Of a stretch of 64,000 nucleotides of DNA, positions 34,577 to 42,591 are shown one piece after another (the first letter of the stretch is position 1; each line of letters starts with the position of its first letter). The notes beneath the pieces were generated by a model. It was not told the DNA's origin, did no database searches, and saw only the letters and a program-made list of their open reading frames with translations. A program made the translations under genes and the position numbers. Source of the stretch: JAFGOM01 sp964605795 (lineage in GTDB: Archaea > Halobacteriota > Methanomicrobia > Methanomicrobiales > Methanospirillaceae); the NCBI GenBank assembly GCA_964605795.1, contig CAZSDZ010000001.1, positions 1 to 64,000 on the forward strand, given 5' to 3'.

Positions 34577-36721
34577 ATGGAACCATCTGACGTAATACAC
34601 AGGATCTCCGAGAAATTCGCATTACTGGGTCATCCCATTGACCAGAAACAATTGACCGAGAGATTGAACCGACTGACTGATGAATTCGGCATTCCCCTGC
34701 CTGAAGCGGAACGAACACTTGTAAGTGACTTCTCGCGACAGTTTAATCTTCCAGAAGGAGGAACAGCAGGGAAGCAGGAGAGAACAGGGAATTCTCTTGT
34801 TACACCGATAGCCGGACTCGAACCAGAGACGTGGGTAACCCTGGAAGGAATGGTTACCGTCATCTTTCCACCCCGGTCCCCATCGATTGCACAAAGTGGC
34901 ATCCTTGCCGATAAAACCGGATCGGTCAGATTTACCATATGGGCACGATCAAATGCACCCCCGGTCGAGACCGGCACATGGTACCGGTTCTCTTCTGCGG
35001 TAACCGATGAGTATAACGGGCAGGTCAACTTCAAGGTTCACGGAGGGACAACCATAACCCCTCTTGGCAGTGATGAGATACCAGTTGATTCACCGGTCCC
35101 GATACAGGACCTCCGGGAGGGTCTCTGCACCGTCGAGGGCAGGGTAACAACGCTATTTCCACCCCGGTCCCCGTCGATAGCTCAGAGTGGTATCCTTGCT
35201 GACACCACAGGTACCATTAATTTTACCATCTGGGCAAATGCCGGTCTCCAGGAACTAAAAGAAGGAGAAACATACCAAATTCGCCATGGACTCGTCGATC
35301 TCTACAACGGGAGGCTGGGTCTAAAGGCACAGCAGGGGACTGTCATCACACCGGTATCAGATACCGCCCGGGTCACTACACCGGTATCGGTAACACCGAT
35401 CGGATCTGCCACGAGCGGTATCGTCACACTTGAGGGGATGGTTGTTGCGTCTTCGCACCCGGCATCCGAGGCGCTCAGACAGACCGGGACGATTGCTGAT
35501 AACAGTGGAGCAATTAGGTTTACCATCAGGGCTGCTGATGGATCAGAAGAACTGAAAGAGAACACCTGGTACCGGATTGAAGGGGCAGTTATTGACCAGT
35601 ATCGCGGGGCATTACACGCAAGGATTACAAAAGATACCATAGCAACCGTAATATCAGGGGAACAGACATTAAACCCGGCTTTTTCTCCGATCGATCAACT
35701 TAAACCCGGTGTCTCCTGCATCAGGGCAAAAATGGTACAGGACTGGGAGACCAATCATGAACGCATGCTCCAGTCAGGAATTGTCGGAGATGAGACCGGA
35801 ACAATCAGGTTTGTAACCTGGCAGGATCCGCAGGCTGAACGACTGAAACCTGATATGGTCTACCGGATTTACTGGGCAGCAGTTGATGAGTACAACGGTC
35901 AGCTCTCGCTAACCCTGTCAGATGCAGCTCTTATCGAGGAACCGGGTGACATCGAGGTTAAATCCGAAAGCCAGGAGGTGACCGGTGCACTCGTGCATAT
36001 CTCTCCAGGTTCCGGACTCATCAGGCGGTGCCCGGTAGAAGGATGCGGACGTGTTCTTTCACGTCAGAATTTCTGCCAGGTGCATGAATTTCAGCCAGAA
36101 TATACCTATGACCTGCGAATCAAGGGATGGATCGATAATGGCCGCCAGACCTGGGATACCATCATCGGGTGTGAAGCGGTCCTGCACCTTACCGGTCTCT
36201 CCATTGACCAGGCAAAAGAGATGGCAGAGAATAACCCGTTGGGTCCTGAGACTGTTTTTTATCACATCTACGAGATGCTGCTCGGACGATACTTCAGGTG
36301 TACCGGACGGGTCATTGAGAACCGGCTTTTTGCGAAAGGGTGTGAACCGCTTTTTGTAAATCAGAACCGGCTCTTTGAACTGATAAATCGTGCCAACACA
36401 GGTAAACCCGGGGAAAATTCCCTGAATAAAGAGGAGGACGAAGAGAAAAGTCCTTCATCTGACGGAATAATCTCTCAAGGAAACGGACCCGTCAGAGAAC
36501 CAGAACCACACCCAGACGGGCAGGATAATACCGAACATAAAACCGCTCCAGCTCCCGGATCAAAAACGGATGCTGGGAATCTGCAGAAACAGACTAATTC
36601 CCAATATAAGACGGGTTTTTCCCCTGCCTCGGTTCATGAACCTACGGAAGAATATGACGCCGATTCGTATGACCGTGATAATGAGGATGAATGGATGGAA
36701 TCATACCGGGAGGAGGAGTAA
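34577..36721 (+). CDS. rpa: Replication protein A, multi-OB single-strand DNA-binding protein
   Basis: The 714-residue protein coats single-stranded DNA in replication and repair. After a helical N-terminus it has four tandem OB folds (about residues 75-170, 175-265, 280-365, 385-470). A zinc finger of the form C-x4-C-x8-C-x2-H follows ('CPVEGCGRVLSRQNFCQVH'), then a further OB-like domain (about 495-600) and a long acidic, probably disordered tail (about 620-714). The first two OB folds share nearly identical text ('FPPRSPSIAQSGILAD') at protein and DNA level, so they arose by a recent duplication. The start is the ATG with GGAG six bases upstream; a GTG and an ATG lie just before it. The stop directly abuts the next gene's ATG. 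Confidence 0.92.
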   Translation: MEPSDVIHRISEKFALLGHPIDQKQLTERLNRLTDEFGIPLPEAERTLVSDFSRQFNLPEGGTAGKQERTGNSLVTPIAGLEPETWVTLEGMVTVIFPPRSPSIAQSGILADKTGSVRFTIWARSNAPPVETGTWYRFSSAVTDEYNGQVNFKVHGGTTITPLGSDEIPVDSPVPIQDLREGLCTVEGRVTTLFPPRSPSIAQSGILADTTGTINFTIWANAGLQELKEGETYQIRHGLVDLYNGRLGLKAQQGTVITPVSDTARVTTPVSVTPIGSATSGIVTLEGMVVASSHPASEALRQTGTIADNSGAIRFTIRAADGSEELKENTWYRIEGAVIDQYRGALHARITKDTIATVISGEQTLNPAFSPIDQLKPGVSCIRAKMVQDWETNHERMLQSGIVGDETGTIRFVTWQDPQAERLKPDMVYRIYWAAVDEYNGQLSLTLSDAALIEEPGDIEVKSESQEVTGALVHISPGSGLIRRCPVEGCGRVLSRQNFCQVHEFQPEYTYDLRIKGWIDNGRQTWDTIIGCEAVLHLTGLSIDQAKEMAENNPLGPETVFYHIYEMLLGRYFRCTGRVIENRLFAKGCEPLFVNQNRLFELINRANTGKPGENSLNKEEDEEKSPSSDGIISQGNGPVREPEPHPDGQDNTEHKTAPAPGSKTDAGNLQKQTNSQYKTGFSPASVHEPTEEYDADSYDRDNEDEWMESYREEE

Positions 36722-37303
36722 ATGGCAGCACCACAGAATGGAATGATACGCAGGTACGAACGTGAACCGGCACGCCGAGTGTTTGCAGGCGAATTGAGAG
36801 AGACAACGTATCAGTTCAAGGACGGAACCGAGGAGATGAGCCCTTCTTATATCCTCCTCCCCACCGGGGAGCGTTGCAACCGGGTATTTATCGTAGGAAC
36901 CATCACCGAGAAGCGACGATCGGAAGGAGAGAATGTCTTTTACCAGATCCGCATCGTTGATCCGACCGGTACATTCTTTATCTCTGCAGGGAGTTACCAG
37001 CCTGAAGCACTGCAACAGCTCTCATCTATCGAGACCCCTGAGTTTGTTGCGGTTATCGGAAAACCGAACATCTTTGAGTCACCTGACGGGAGAACACTTA
37101 TATCAGTCAGGGCAGAGTCTATCACGAAAGTCGATCGGAGCGTTCGCGACTGCTGGATCCTGGATGCCGCTGAACGGACTCTTGAGAGGATAGAGGCAAC
37201 AGAGAACACACCAGACCGCCTGACGGCACAGGAAAAATATCCCCAGCGTCCTGAAGTATGGTACCGCATCATCAGTGACGCTCTTGCTACCGTTGAGATG
37301 TAG
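36722..37303 (+). CDS. RPA-associated OB-fold protein (COG3390)
   Basis: The 193-residue protein matches the archaeal family that accompanies RPA genes (RpaP type). It has 'REPARRVFAGELRETTYQF', then an OB fold (about 50-140) with 'RVFIVGTITEKRRSEGENVFYQIRIVDPTGTFFISAGSYQPEA' and 'VIGKPNIFESPDGRTLISVRAESI'. A helical C-terminus follows. In haloarchaea such partners form complexes with their cognate RPA and affect DNA damage resistance. The ATG starts on the base after the RPA stop codon, which implies coupled translation and a stoichiometric complex. Confidence 0.88.
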   Translation: MAAPQNGMIRRYEREPARRVFAGELRETTYQFKDGTEEMSPSYILLPTGERCNRVFIVGTITEKRRSEGENVFYQIRIVDPTGTFFISAGSYQPEALQQLSSIETPEFVAVIGKPNIFESPDGRTLISVRAESITKVDRSVRDCWILDAAERTLERIEATENTPDRLTAQEKYPQRPEVWYRIISDALATVEM

Positions 37304-37346
37304 TGGTTTTATACCGTTCAGGATCAGTTAAGCAGGAACAAATCTC

Positions 37347-37354
37347 TTTTTTTC
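37347..37354 (+). terminator. T-tract terminator of the RPA operon
   Basis: A run of seven T followed by C and four more T lies about 45 bases after the stop codon of the RPA partner gene, in a T-rich setting. It is a good candidate for the operon's end. Confidence 0.45.
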
Positions 37355-37385
37355 TTTTCACCCTGATGAAACGCTGATAATATTT

Positions 37386-39263
37386 TTATTCATTGATAAA
37401 CTCTCGGAATTCACGGAGCAGGTACTGGTATTTCATGGTGTGTTTCATGATATAGATGAAAATAACCAGTCCGAATATGTTGATAACAACATCAGCAAGG
37501 ACATAATGAGTAAGGAAGAATTGTATCTCATCAAAAGACGGGAGCAGGAACAACGGATACAGGATGAAGATGGCAATTATCTCAATAATTATCGGGATTG
37601 TAATCGCCCGCAGGTATGTTATCCTTCCCTTCCAGTGCAGCCGTAAATACCCTGCGATAAGTCCTGCCAGAAGCATGATGATTCCGTCAATAAGACCATC
37701 AGGACTCATTCCAGAGTAATAAACGGCAAATAGGCCACCTATAAGGCCCACAATCCCTCCTACAACAGGTCCGGCAAAAAGACCGGCGATCATCGGTGCG
37801 AGTTCTCCGAAGTTAAAGACAGCCTCGCCTATCATCTCACCGCGGTAAACTCCATACATGGAAAGACCGGAGAAGATGAGAATGAACCAGATGAGATCAG
37901 TTCTCCCTGCAGCACTCTTCTGAATCTTCTCAAAAAGGGTGGTGTGAGTAAGCCCATAAAAAAAGATAGCAACAAGAGCCAGTCTTTCTATCATGGGAAG
38001 ACCATAGGTGAGAATTCCCTCTTCCATCATCAATGCAGTGAACAGAAAGAGAGAACTGCCACATATCATAACGGCTGCCCAGGTTCGTGATCCCCTTGCA
38101 TAGAGAGGAAGGGTCAGATCAAGGTACAGGATCATAAACCCGATAATGGCAAACATAATGGAGGATAAAGCCGCGACGTGGTGAATTACCGTCCGGGGGT
38201 CACCAAAGGTAGCGGTTATCATGATGAGGATCGAGAACAATATGAGTACTGCCCGGTACAGCATCCGTTCACTGACAGGAATGTTCGTGGTTCTTCTGAT
38301 GATGGAAGAGACTGCACGTGCCCGGCCGTCCATCCCTGATAAAACTGCTGCAAAGAGAATAAGAAACCCGGTGAGCAGAAAGACGGTTGACCCATAGGGA
38401 ATGTACGATACAATATAGAGGATCTGTGCCGTTATCATATCAAAGGAGAGTATTTCTCCCGGTCCGAGGTAGGATGTAGAAAAACCAACCAATCCCATTG
38501 TAAAAAAGACAATACAGAGAAGAGCTACGAGAATAAATGCCAGACCCAGATCGATATTTACGCTCCGCATGTACTTCGCAAAATTCGATTCCGGATGAAT
38601 TTCTTTTGTCTTTTCATGAAGCCAGACAGAGTACAGCAACAGGTTCAGACCGGCTCCCACGGTTCCCATCAGAGCCATGATATCAAAAAGTGAGCCCTTT
38701 GGAATGGATGGAATAAAACCTGATATTATGGCAGGGAGGGGCACGAAAAAAGAAGTAAGACTATAGGCCATACCACAGAAGAGCATCACTGCCATGATAG
38801 TAATACAGAGTTCCAGGCGCTCATACTCTCCACTCCACAGGATGATAAGAATGCAGGAAAGTGCAATAAGAACGAGGAAGAGCGTACTGTTCCATCCGGG
38901 TATCAGGTAATCAAGGAATATCGCCCCAAGATACAGCATTCCCCCAAGGGCAGTCATCTCCATGAAATAGATAAGGGTGATGAACAGAACTTCCCAGTTC
39001 TTTGGCCCGGGGATTTTGGAAAGACCATAAAAGATGGTCTCTCCGGTGGCAAGGGTGTACCGGGCGATACCATTGACAAATGCAAACTTAAACACAAGGG
39101 TTACTGCAACAACCCAGAGGAGGGCATACCCGAAATGAGAACCAAAGTCAATAATCTCAGCGATACCACTCTCTCCCGCTGCACCGAGAGCAAGGATGAG
39201 ACCGGGACCGAAGAAGAAGAGATATTGTCGCAGATATCTGCGAATACTGCTTAAAAGCCCCAT
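37386..39263 (-). CDS. Nramp-like transporter fused to a LytS-type 5TM domain
   Basis: A 625-residue integral membrane protein. The first about 435 residues have the length, helix pattern and loop features of an Nramp/LeuT-fold transporter ('FGPGLILALG', 'FGYALLWVVAV', 'AFVNGIARYTLATGE'). However, the metal-binding motifs are changed. The TM1 Asp-Pro-Gly-Asn is replaced by 'GAAGESG' (about 28-33), and the TM6 Met-Pro-His region reads 'GTVGAGLNLLL' (about 200-210). The last 170 residues resemble the 5TM sensor of LytS-type histidine kinases ('GEMIGEAVFNFGELAPMIAGLFAGPVVGGIVGLIGG'), but no kinase follows. It may be a transporter with a different ion, or a membrane receptor. A GAGGAT site precedes the ATG. 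Single-gene transcript. Confidence 0.75.
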   Translation of the reverse strand: MGLLSSIRRYLRQYLFFFGPGLILALGAAGESGIAEIIDFGSHFGYALLWVVAVTLVFKFAFVNGIARYTLATGETIFYGLSKIPGPKNWEVLFITLIYFMEMTALGGMLYLGAIFLDYLIPGWNSTLFLVLIALSCILIILWSGEYERLELCITIMAVMLFCGMAYSLTSFFVPLPAIISGFIPSIPKGSLFDIMALMGTVGAGLNLLLYSVWLHEKTKEIHPESNFAKYMRSVNIDLGLAFILVALLCIVFFTMGLVGFSTSYLGPGEILSFDMITAQILYIVSYIPYGSTVFLLTGFLILFAAVLSGMDGRARAVSSIIRRTTNIPVSERMLYRAVLILFSILIMITATFGDPRTVIHHVAALSSIMFAIIGFMILYLDLTLPLYARGSRTWAAVMICGSSLFLFTALMMEEGILTYGLPMIERLALVAIFFYGLTHTTLFEKIQKSAAGRTDLIWFILIFSGLSMYGVYRGEMIGEAVFNFGELAPMIAGLFAGPVVGGIVGLIGGLFAVYYSGMSPDGLIDGIIMLLAGLIAGYLRLHWKGRITYLRAITIPIIIEIIAIFILYPLFLLPSFDEIQFFLTHYVLADVVINIFGLVIFIYIMKHTMKYQYLLREFREFINE

Positions 39264-39342
39264 TTATCCTCTACCCTGAAGCAAAAAATCAATGAATACA
39301 CTCATTTCATAATCCCTGTTGCAATTCGTGCCATATTCTTCT

Positions 39343-40527
39343 TTAATGATCTGAACTCATGGAAAATGCCAGTTCATTCCTGCTTACTGACTTCCATTTG
39401 CCGTCCTCAATCCTCACAACATCAAACAAAGGAGCGACATCTCCATTTTTATCAAATGACTTTGGTCCGGTGATGCCGATATCCCTGACAGAAAAGAGGA
39501 TATCCCTGACTGCCTCGCTATCATACCCTGCTACCGAAATTGCAAGACTCACAATCCGGATGGTATCATACCCATACCCTGATAGAAAATCAGGCTCATA
39601 TCCGTATCGGTCAAAGAATTTCTTCTCAAAATCGGGAGAGAAGAGACGCGAGGAAGAGAGTGTTGCGGTAAACCCTTCCGAAGAAGGATAGGTATCATAA
39701 ATAAACTTATCGTTGACAACTGATTCATCGCCAAACCAGGAGCAGTGAAGACCGGCATCTGCAGCCTGGGTTACAATCCCTGCAGACTCGGTGAGGTATC
39801 CGTACAGAATCACGGTATCGGTATGAGTATCATTGAGAAGAGTAATTTCCCTCGAAAAATCAGCCGTATCCCGGGGAAAAGAACAGGAGGTCAGGTTTTT
39901 CCCGGTATCCATCTCAAGATACACCTCTTGTGACACTTCATGAAGGCCATGACCGTAGGCATCATCCTGATAGAGAATCGTTAGGTTTATGTCATGATCT
40001 CCCTTGCTCTGCACCAGGTGAACAAGCCCCCTTCCCTTATACTGGTCTGATGCTATCGTCCGGAATACCCAGGGGGAGTACCCGGAAAGGGTAGGAGTTG
40101 TTGCACCGGGTGAGATGAGAACAATCCCGTATGCATCGGCAAGCGGTGCCATCGCCAGGGTATTGTCGCTTGATATCGCACCGATGACAACCGGGTATCC
40201 ATCCTCTGCCGCCTGCCGGAATGCTTCGACTGATGTATCTGCATTACTCCCGTTGTCATAATATAAAACCCGAATTTCTCTCCCTGAAATACCGCCATTT
40301 TCATTTATTTCGGTAACTGCCATATCAATTCCATCCCTTACATGAGATCCATACTCAGAGATACTACCGGTGAGGGGGAGAACCGCTCCAATCTCTATGA
40401 TATCAGGCAGATTTTTCGGGGTGAGAGGATCGCATAATACCAGGTATGCAAGAGAGAGAACCACCACAAGGAGAGAAAAAAAAATAAGGTTTATCTTTGA
40501 CTCCAAAGAGAGGGGTGGGAGAACCAT
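39343..40527 (-). CDS. LivK-type substrate-binding protein, membrane anchored, orphan
   Basis: The 394-residue protein has an N-terminal hydrophobic anchor (about 12-32) and then a full type I periplasmic-binding fold as in branched-chain amino-acid receptors. Seen: 'IEIGAVLPLTGSISEYGSHVRDGIDMAVTEINENGGI', 'VVIGAISSDNTLAMAPLADAYGIVLISPGATTP', 'VFRTIASDQYKGRGLVHL' and 'SGYGYDTIRIVSLAI'. The ligand is probably an amino acid or small amide. No permease or ATPase gene lies nearby and the N-terminus lacks a lipobox, so it could deliver ligand to a distant transporter or act as a sensor. It is in the same direction as the Nramp-like gene, with 79 bases between. Confidence 0.82.
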   Translation of the reverse strand: MVLPPLSLESKINLIFFSLLVVVLSLAYLVLCDPLTPKNLPDIIEIGAVLPLTGSISEYGSHVRDGIDMAVTEINENGGISGREIRVLYYDNGSNADTSVEAFRQAAEDGYPVVIGAISSDNTLAMAPLADAYGIVLISPGATTPTLSGYSPWVFRTIASDQYKGRGLVHLVQSKGDHDINLTILYQDDAYGHGLHEVSQEVYLEMDTGKNLTSCSFPRDTADFSREITLLNDTHTDTVILYGYLTESAGIVTQAADAGLHCSWFGDESVVNDKFIYDTYPSSEGFTATLSSSRLFSPDFEKKFFDRYGYEPDFLSGYGYDTIRIVSLAISVAGYDSEAVRDILFSVRDIGITGPKSFDKNGDVAPLFDVVRIEDGKWKSVSRNELAFSMSSDH

Positions 40528-40726
40528 CAGGTATAAAGCTATATCATTCCTCTATAAAAAACCTGCAGAAAATACGAGAGAAGAAAAAAACGTTCGTCCG
40601 GCAGACAAAGAAAAGAATATCACCTTTTTTATTATTGAGACGATTACCTCCACAAATGACCGCCTGAACTCTTTTCATGAGGATACAGAATGAAAGGAGA
40701 TAGAAGAGAGGGGGGGGCATCTGGAT

Positions 40727-41401
40727 TTATAAATCTTGCGTCTCTTCCCAGAACGCCAATACATCAGCCCCTTCAATAAAGGCAAGATGGTGCTTCTCTG
40801 CATACCGTTTTGCATCCCGTTTTCTGAGGGCATCACCGGTCGAATCATCAAGCATCTCACATATCGTTACTGCCGGAACAAAACCTGCCATCTCTGCCAT
40901 TGCAACCGATAACTCGGTCTGTCCATGCCGCTGGGAGAGAAGATGCTCTGCAGCGATGAGAATAGGCATATGTCCAGGGGTCCTGAATCCTGCAGAAAAT
41001 GAAGGATTTTTGCCGCTTAAGGCATCTGCAACAACTTCTGCAATCCTATTAATGGTAAGAGTCCGATCCCGGTCAGTAATCCCGGTAAAGGTCTCACGAT
41101 GGTTCACCCAGAGAGAAAATGATGAATTATTATGGGGATCATACGGGATCTCTCCGATCTTCTCAACCATCGCACAGTTACGGAGCACCTCCCGTGCAAA
41201 CGGAATCCCAAGCTCTTGTGCTGCTCTGTGAGCAATGGCAGTACAGATAAGACCTCCCCCGTCATGTCTCATCAGGCAGATATCCTCCCTTCTCACCCGG
41301 TCGGACCGGATTGCAAAATCGGTCTCCTGTTCCCGGTCATCAAAATCATACAGAAGAACCATCTCTCCTGCTGCTAACCGGCGTAACGCATCCTGTATCA
41401 T
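40727..41401 (-). CDS. ribB: 3,4-dihydroxy-2-butanone 4-phosphate synthase
   Basis: The 224-residue enzyme makes the four-carbon riboflavin precursor from ribulose 5-phosphate. It has 'LLYDFDDREQETDFAI' (metal- and substrate-binding acidic residues), 'LMRHDGGGLICTAI', 'FTGITDRDRTLTI', 'FRTPGHMPIL' and 'RHGQTELSVAMAEMAGFVPAVTICEMLDD'. The length matches stand-alone archaeal RibB. Its start overlaps the stop of the upstream riboflavin kinase gene (ATGA), so the two are coupled and form a flavin operon. Confidence 0.95.
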   Translation of the reverse strand: MIQDALRRLAAGEMVLLYDFDDREQETDFAIRSDRVRREDICLMRHDGGGLICTAIAHRAAQELGIPFAREVLRNCAMVEKIGEIPYDPHNNSSFSLWVNHRETFTGITDRDRTLTINRIAEVVADALSGKNPSFSAGFRTPGHMPILIAAEHLLSQRHGQTELSVAMAEMAGFVPAVTICEMLDDSTGDALRKRDAKRYAEKHHLAFIEGADVLAFWEETQDL

Positions 41402-42066
41402 AACAGCACCTCCACGGTTACTTCATCTCCGTCACTAACGCAAAGACTCTCACGCAATCCTGTTGGCGCAATCACCTCGATGATGTCTTCAGGGTAATGA
41501 CTTCTTCCGGGGACGACGATACCACAGGTGATATTGTCTATTGTGCATCCGATACACTGCACATTCCCAAAGGTTCTTCCCTCTGATTCAAAACCTCTAA
41601 TCACATGCCAGTTACCCAACAAAAGCCGTTTGCGAATCGCGACTGCAGCCGGACTGAGACGGATATTGAGTGTTCCGGGATAGGGAGTAAACCCGAGAAA
41701 GTTGTGAAATTGTCGGCAGTACGGAGCAAGACTCATGTAATACGCACCCTCACCAAGACCGGATTCCACGGTTCCGGTAAGGATCTGTTTCATCTCCCCG
41801 GTACGCCCGAAGAGCCGGTAATAATCACAATATTCCTGCCTGAGTTCTGCTTCTCCTGCCTGGGTGATGAGGATCTGCTGTCCGTCCGGAACCAGAGACC
41901 TGGCAATATAGTTACCTGATTCAAGCGATTTCAGCCTTCGGGATGCAGTCTGAGGGCTAATCCCCAGTTCCTGACCTATACCCTGGGAATTGACAAGAAC
42001 CGGGCTTAATAATCCGCCAAGCAGTGCTATTCGTTTCAGGCAGATAAGATCATCAGCCGCGAGCAT
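41398..42066 (-). CDS. ribK: CTP-dependent riboflavin kinase with N-terminal winged helix
   Basis: The 222-residue protein phosphorylates riboflavin to FMN using CTP, the archaeal DUF120 type. The first about 85 residues form a winged helix-turn-helix ('LKRIALLGGL', 'ELGISPQTASRRLKSLESGNYIARSLV'). The kinase domain (about 95-222) has 'GTVESGLGEGAYYMSL', 'FLGFTPYPGTLNIRL', 'CTIDNITCGIVVPGRSHYPEDIIEVIAP' and 'LRESLCVSDGDEVTV'. The DNA-binding part suggests that it may also regulate the flavin operon, including its own gene, as proposed for RibR-like archaeal fusions. The start at 42066 is an ATG. Confidence 0.93.
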   Translation of the reverse strand: MLAADDLICLKRIALLGGLLSPVLVNSQGIGQELGISPQTASRRLKSLESGNYIARSLVPDGQQILITQAGEAELRQEYCDYYRLFGRTGEMKQILTGTVESGLGEGAYYMSLAPYCRQFHNFLGFTPYPGTLNIRLSPAAVAIRKRLLLGNWHVIRGFESEGRTFGNVQCIGCTIDNITCGIVVPGRSHYPEDIIEVIAPTGLRESLCVSDGDEVTVEVLL

Positions 42067-42249
42067 AGTTCATAATTGGGACGGATACTATTTATGAGTT
42101 GTTAAATTTGAGATGGATATCAAAAATGGGCGACGTGCCACCTTCTATCCTATTTCCCGGTAAAATCAGATTCTACCTACTTATCTCAGTAATGATAAAA
42201 CTGTGGATTTATGAGATAGATACCAGAAGAGTGCTATCGAAAATTACCT

Positions 42250-42468
42250 ATGCGAAAGATGCGAAATTTATGTATGCCATCCATCGTTTCAAGTTCCACA
42301 AAGAAATTGGGGATATACCGGTGTGATCCCTGCCGATATTACTACTACCCGGAAAAAGGGGATCCTACCCAGAATATACCTCCCGGAACGGCGTTTTTAG
42401 ATCTACCCGTAACCTGGCGATGTCCGATCTGTAAAGAACCAAGATCGATGTTTACCTTTGTTCGATAA
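42250..42468 (+). CDS. Rubredoxin
   Basis: The C-terminal 50 residues are a clear rubredoxin: 'YRCDPCRYYYYPEKGDP' supplies the first Cys-x2-Cys, 'GTAFLDLPVTW' the conserved core, and 'CPICKEP' the second pair, together holding one iron. It carries single electrons, typically to oxygen- or peroxide-detoxifying enzymes in anaerobes. The longest frame (72 residues) has about 20 extra N-terminal residues. A TTG at 42307 would give exactly the usual 53-residue length, and a TATA-like AATTTATGT at 42265-42273 fits a start there. The maximal frame is given because the start is unproven. Confidence 0.85.
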   Translation: MRKMRNLCMPSIVSSSTKKLGIYRCDPCRYYYYPEKGDPTQNIPPGTAFLDLPVTWRCPICKEPRSMFTFVR

Positions 42469-42591
42469 AAATCTCATTTCTGATACCAAAAAAACACCTG
42501 TCAGGTGGTGAGATCACAACAGGACAGGCCACCCATTATCTCCTTGTACTCACAACTCATCTCACTATTGGAATAATCCTGGAGATGATTC

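Noticed and set aside
37386..39263. Calling the whole protein a LytS histidine kinase.
   Set aside because: There is no HisKA or ATPase domain; only the 5TM part resembles LytS.
42099..42326. A 75-residue plus-strand frame before rubredoxin.
   Set aside because: It has no recognisable domain, overlaps rubredoxin in another frame and lacks a ribosome-binding site.
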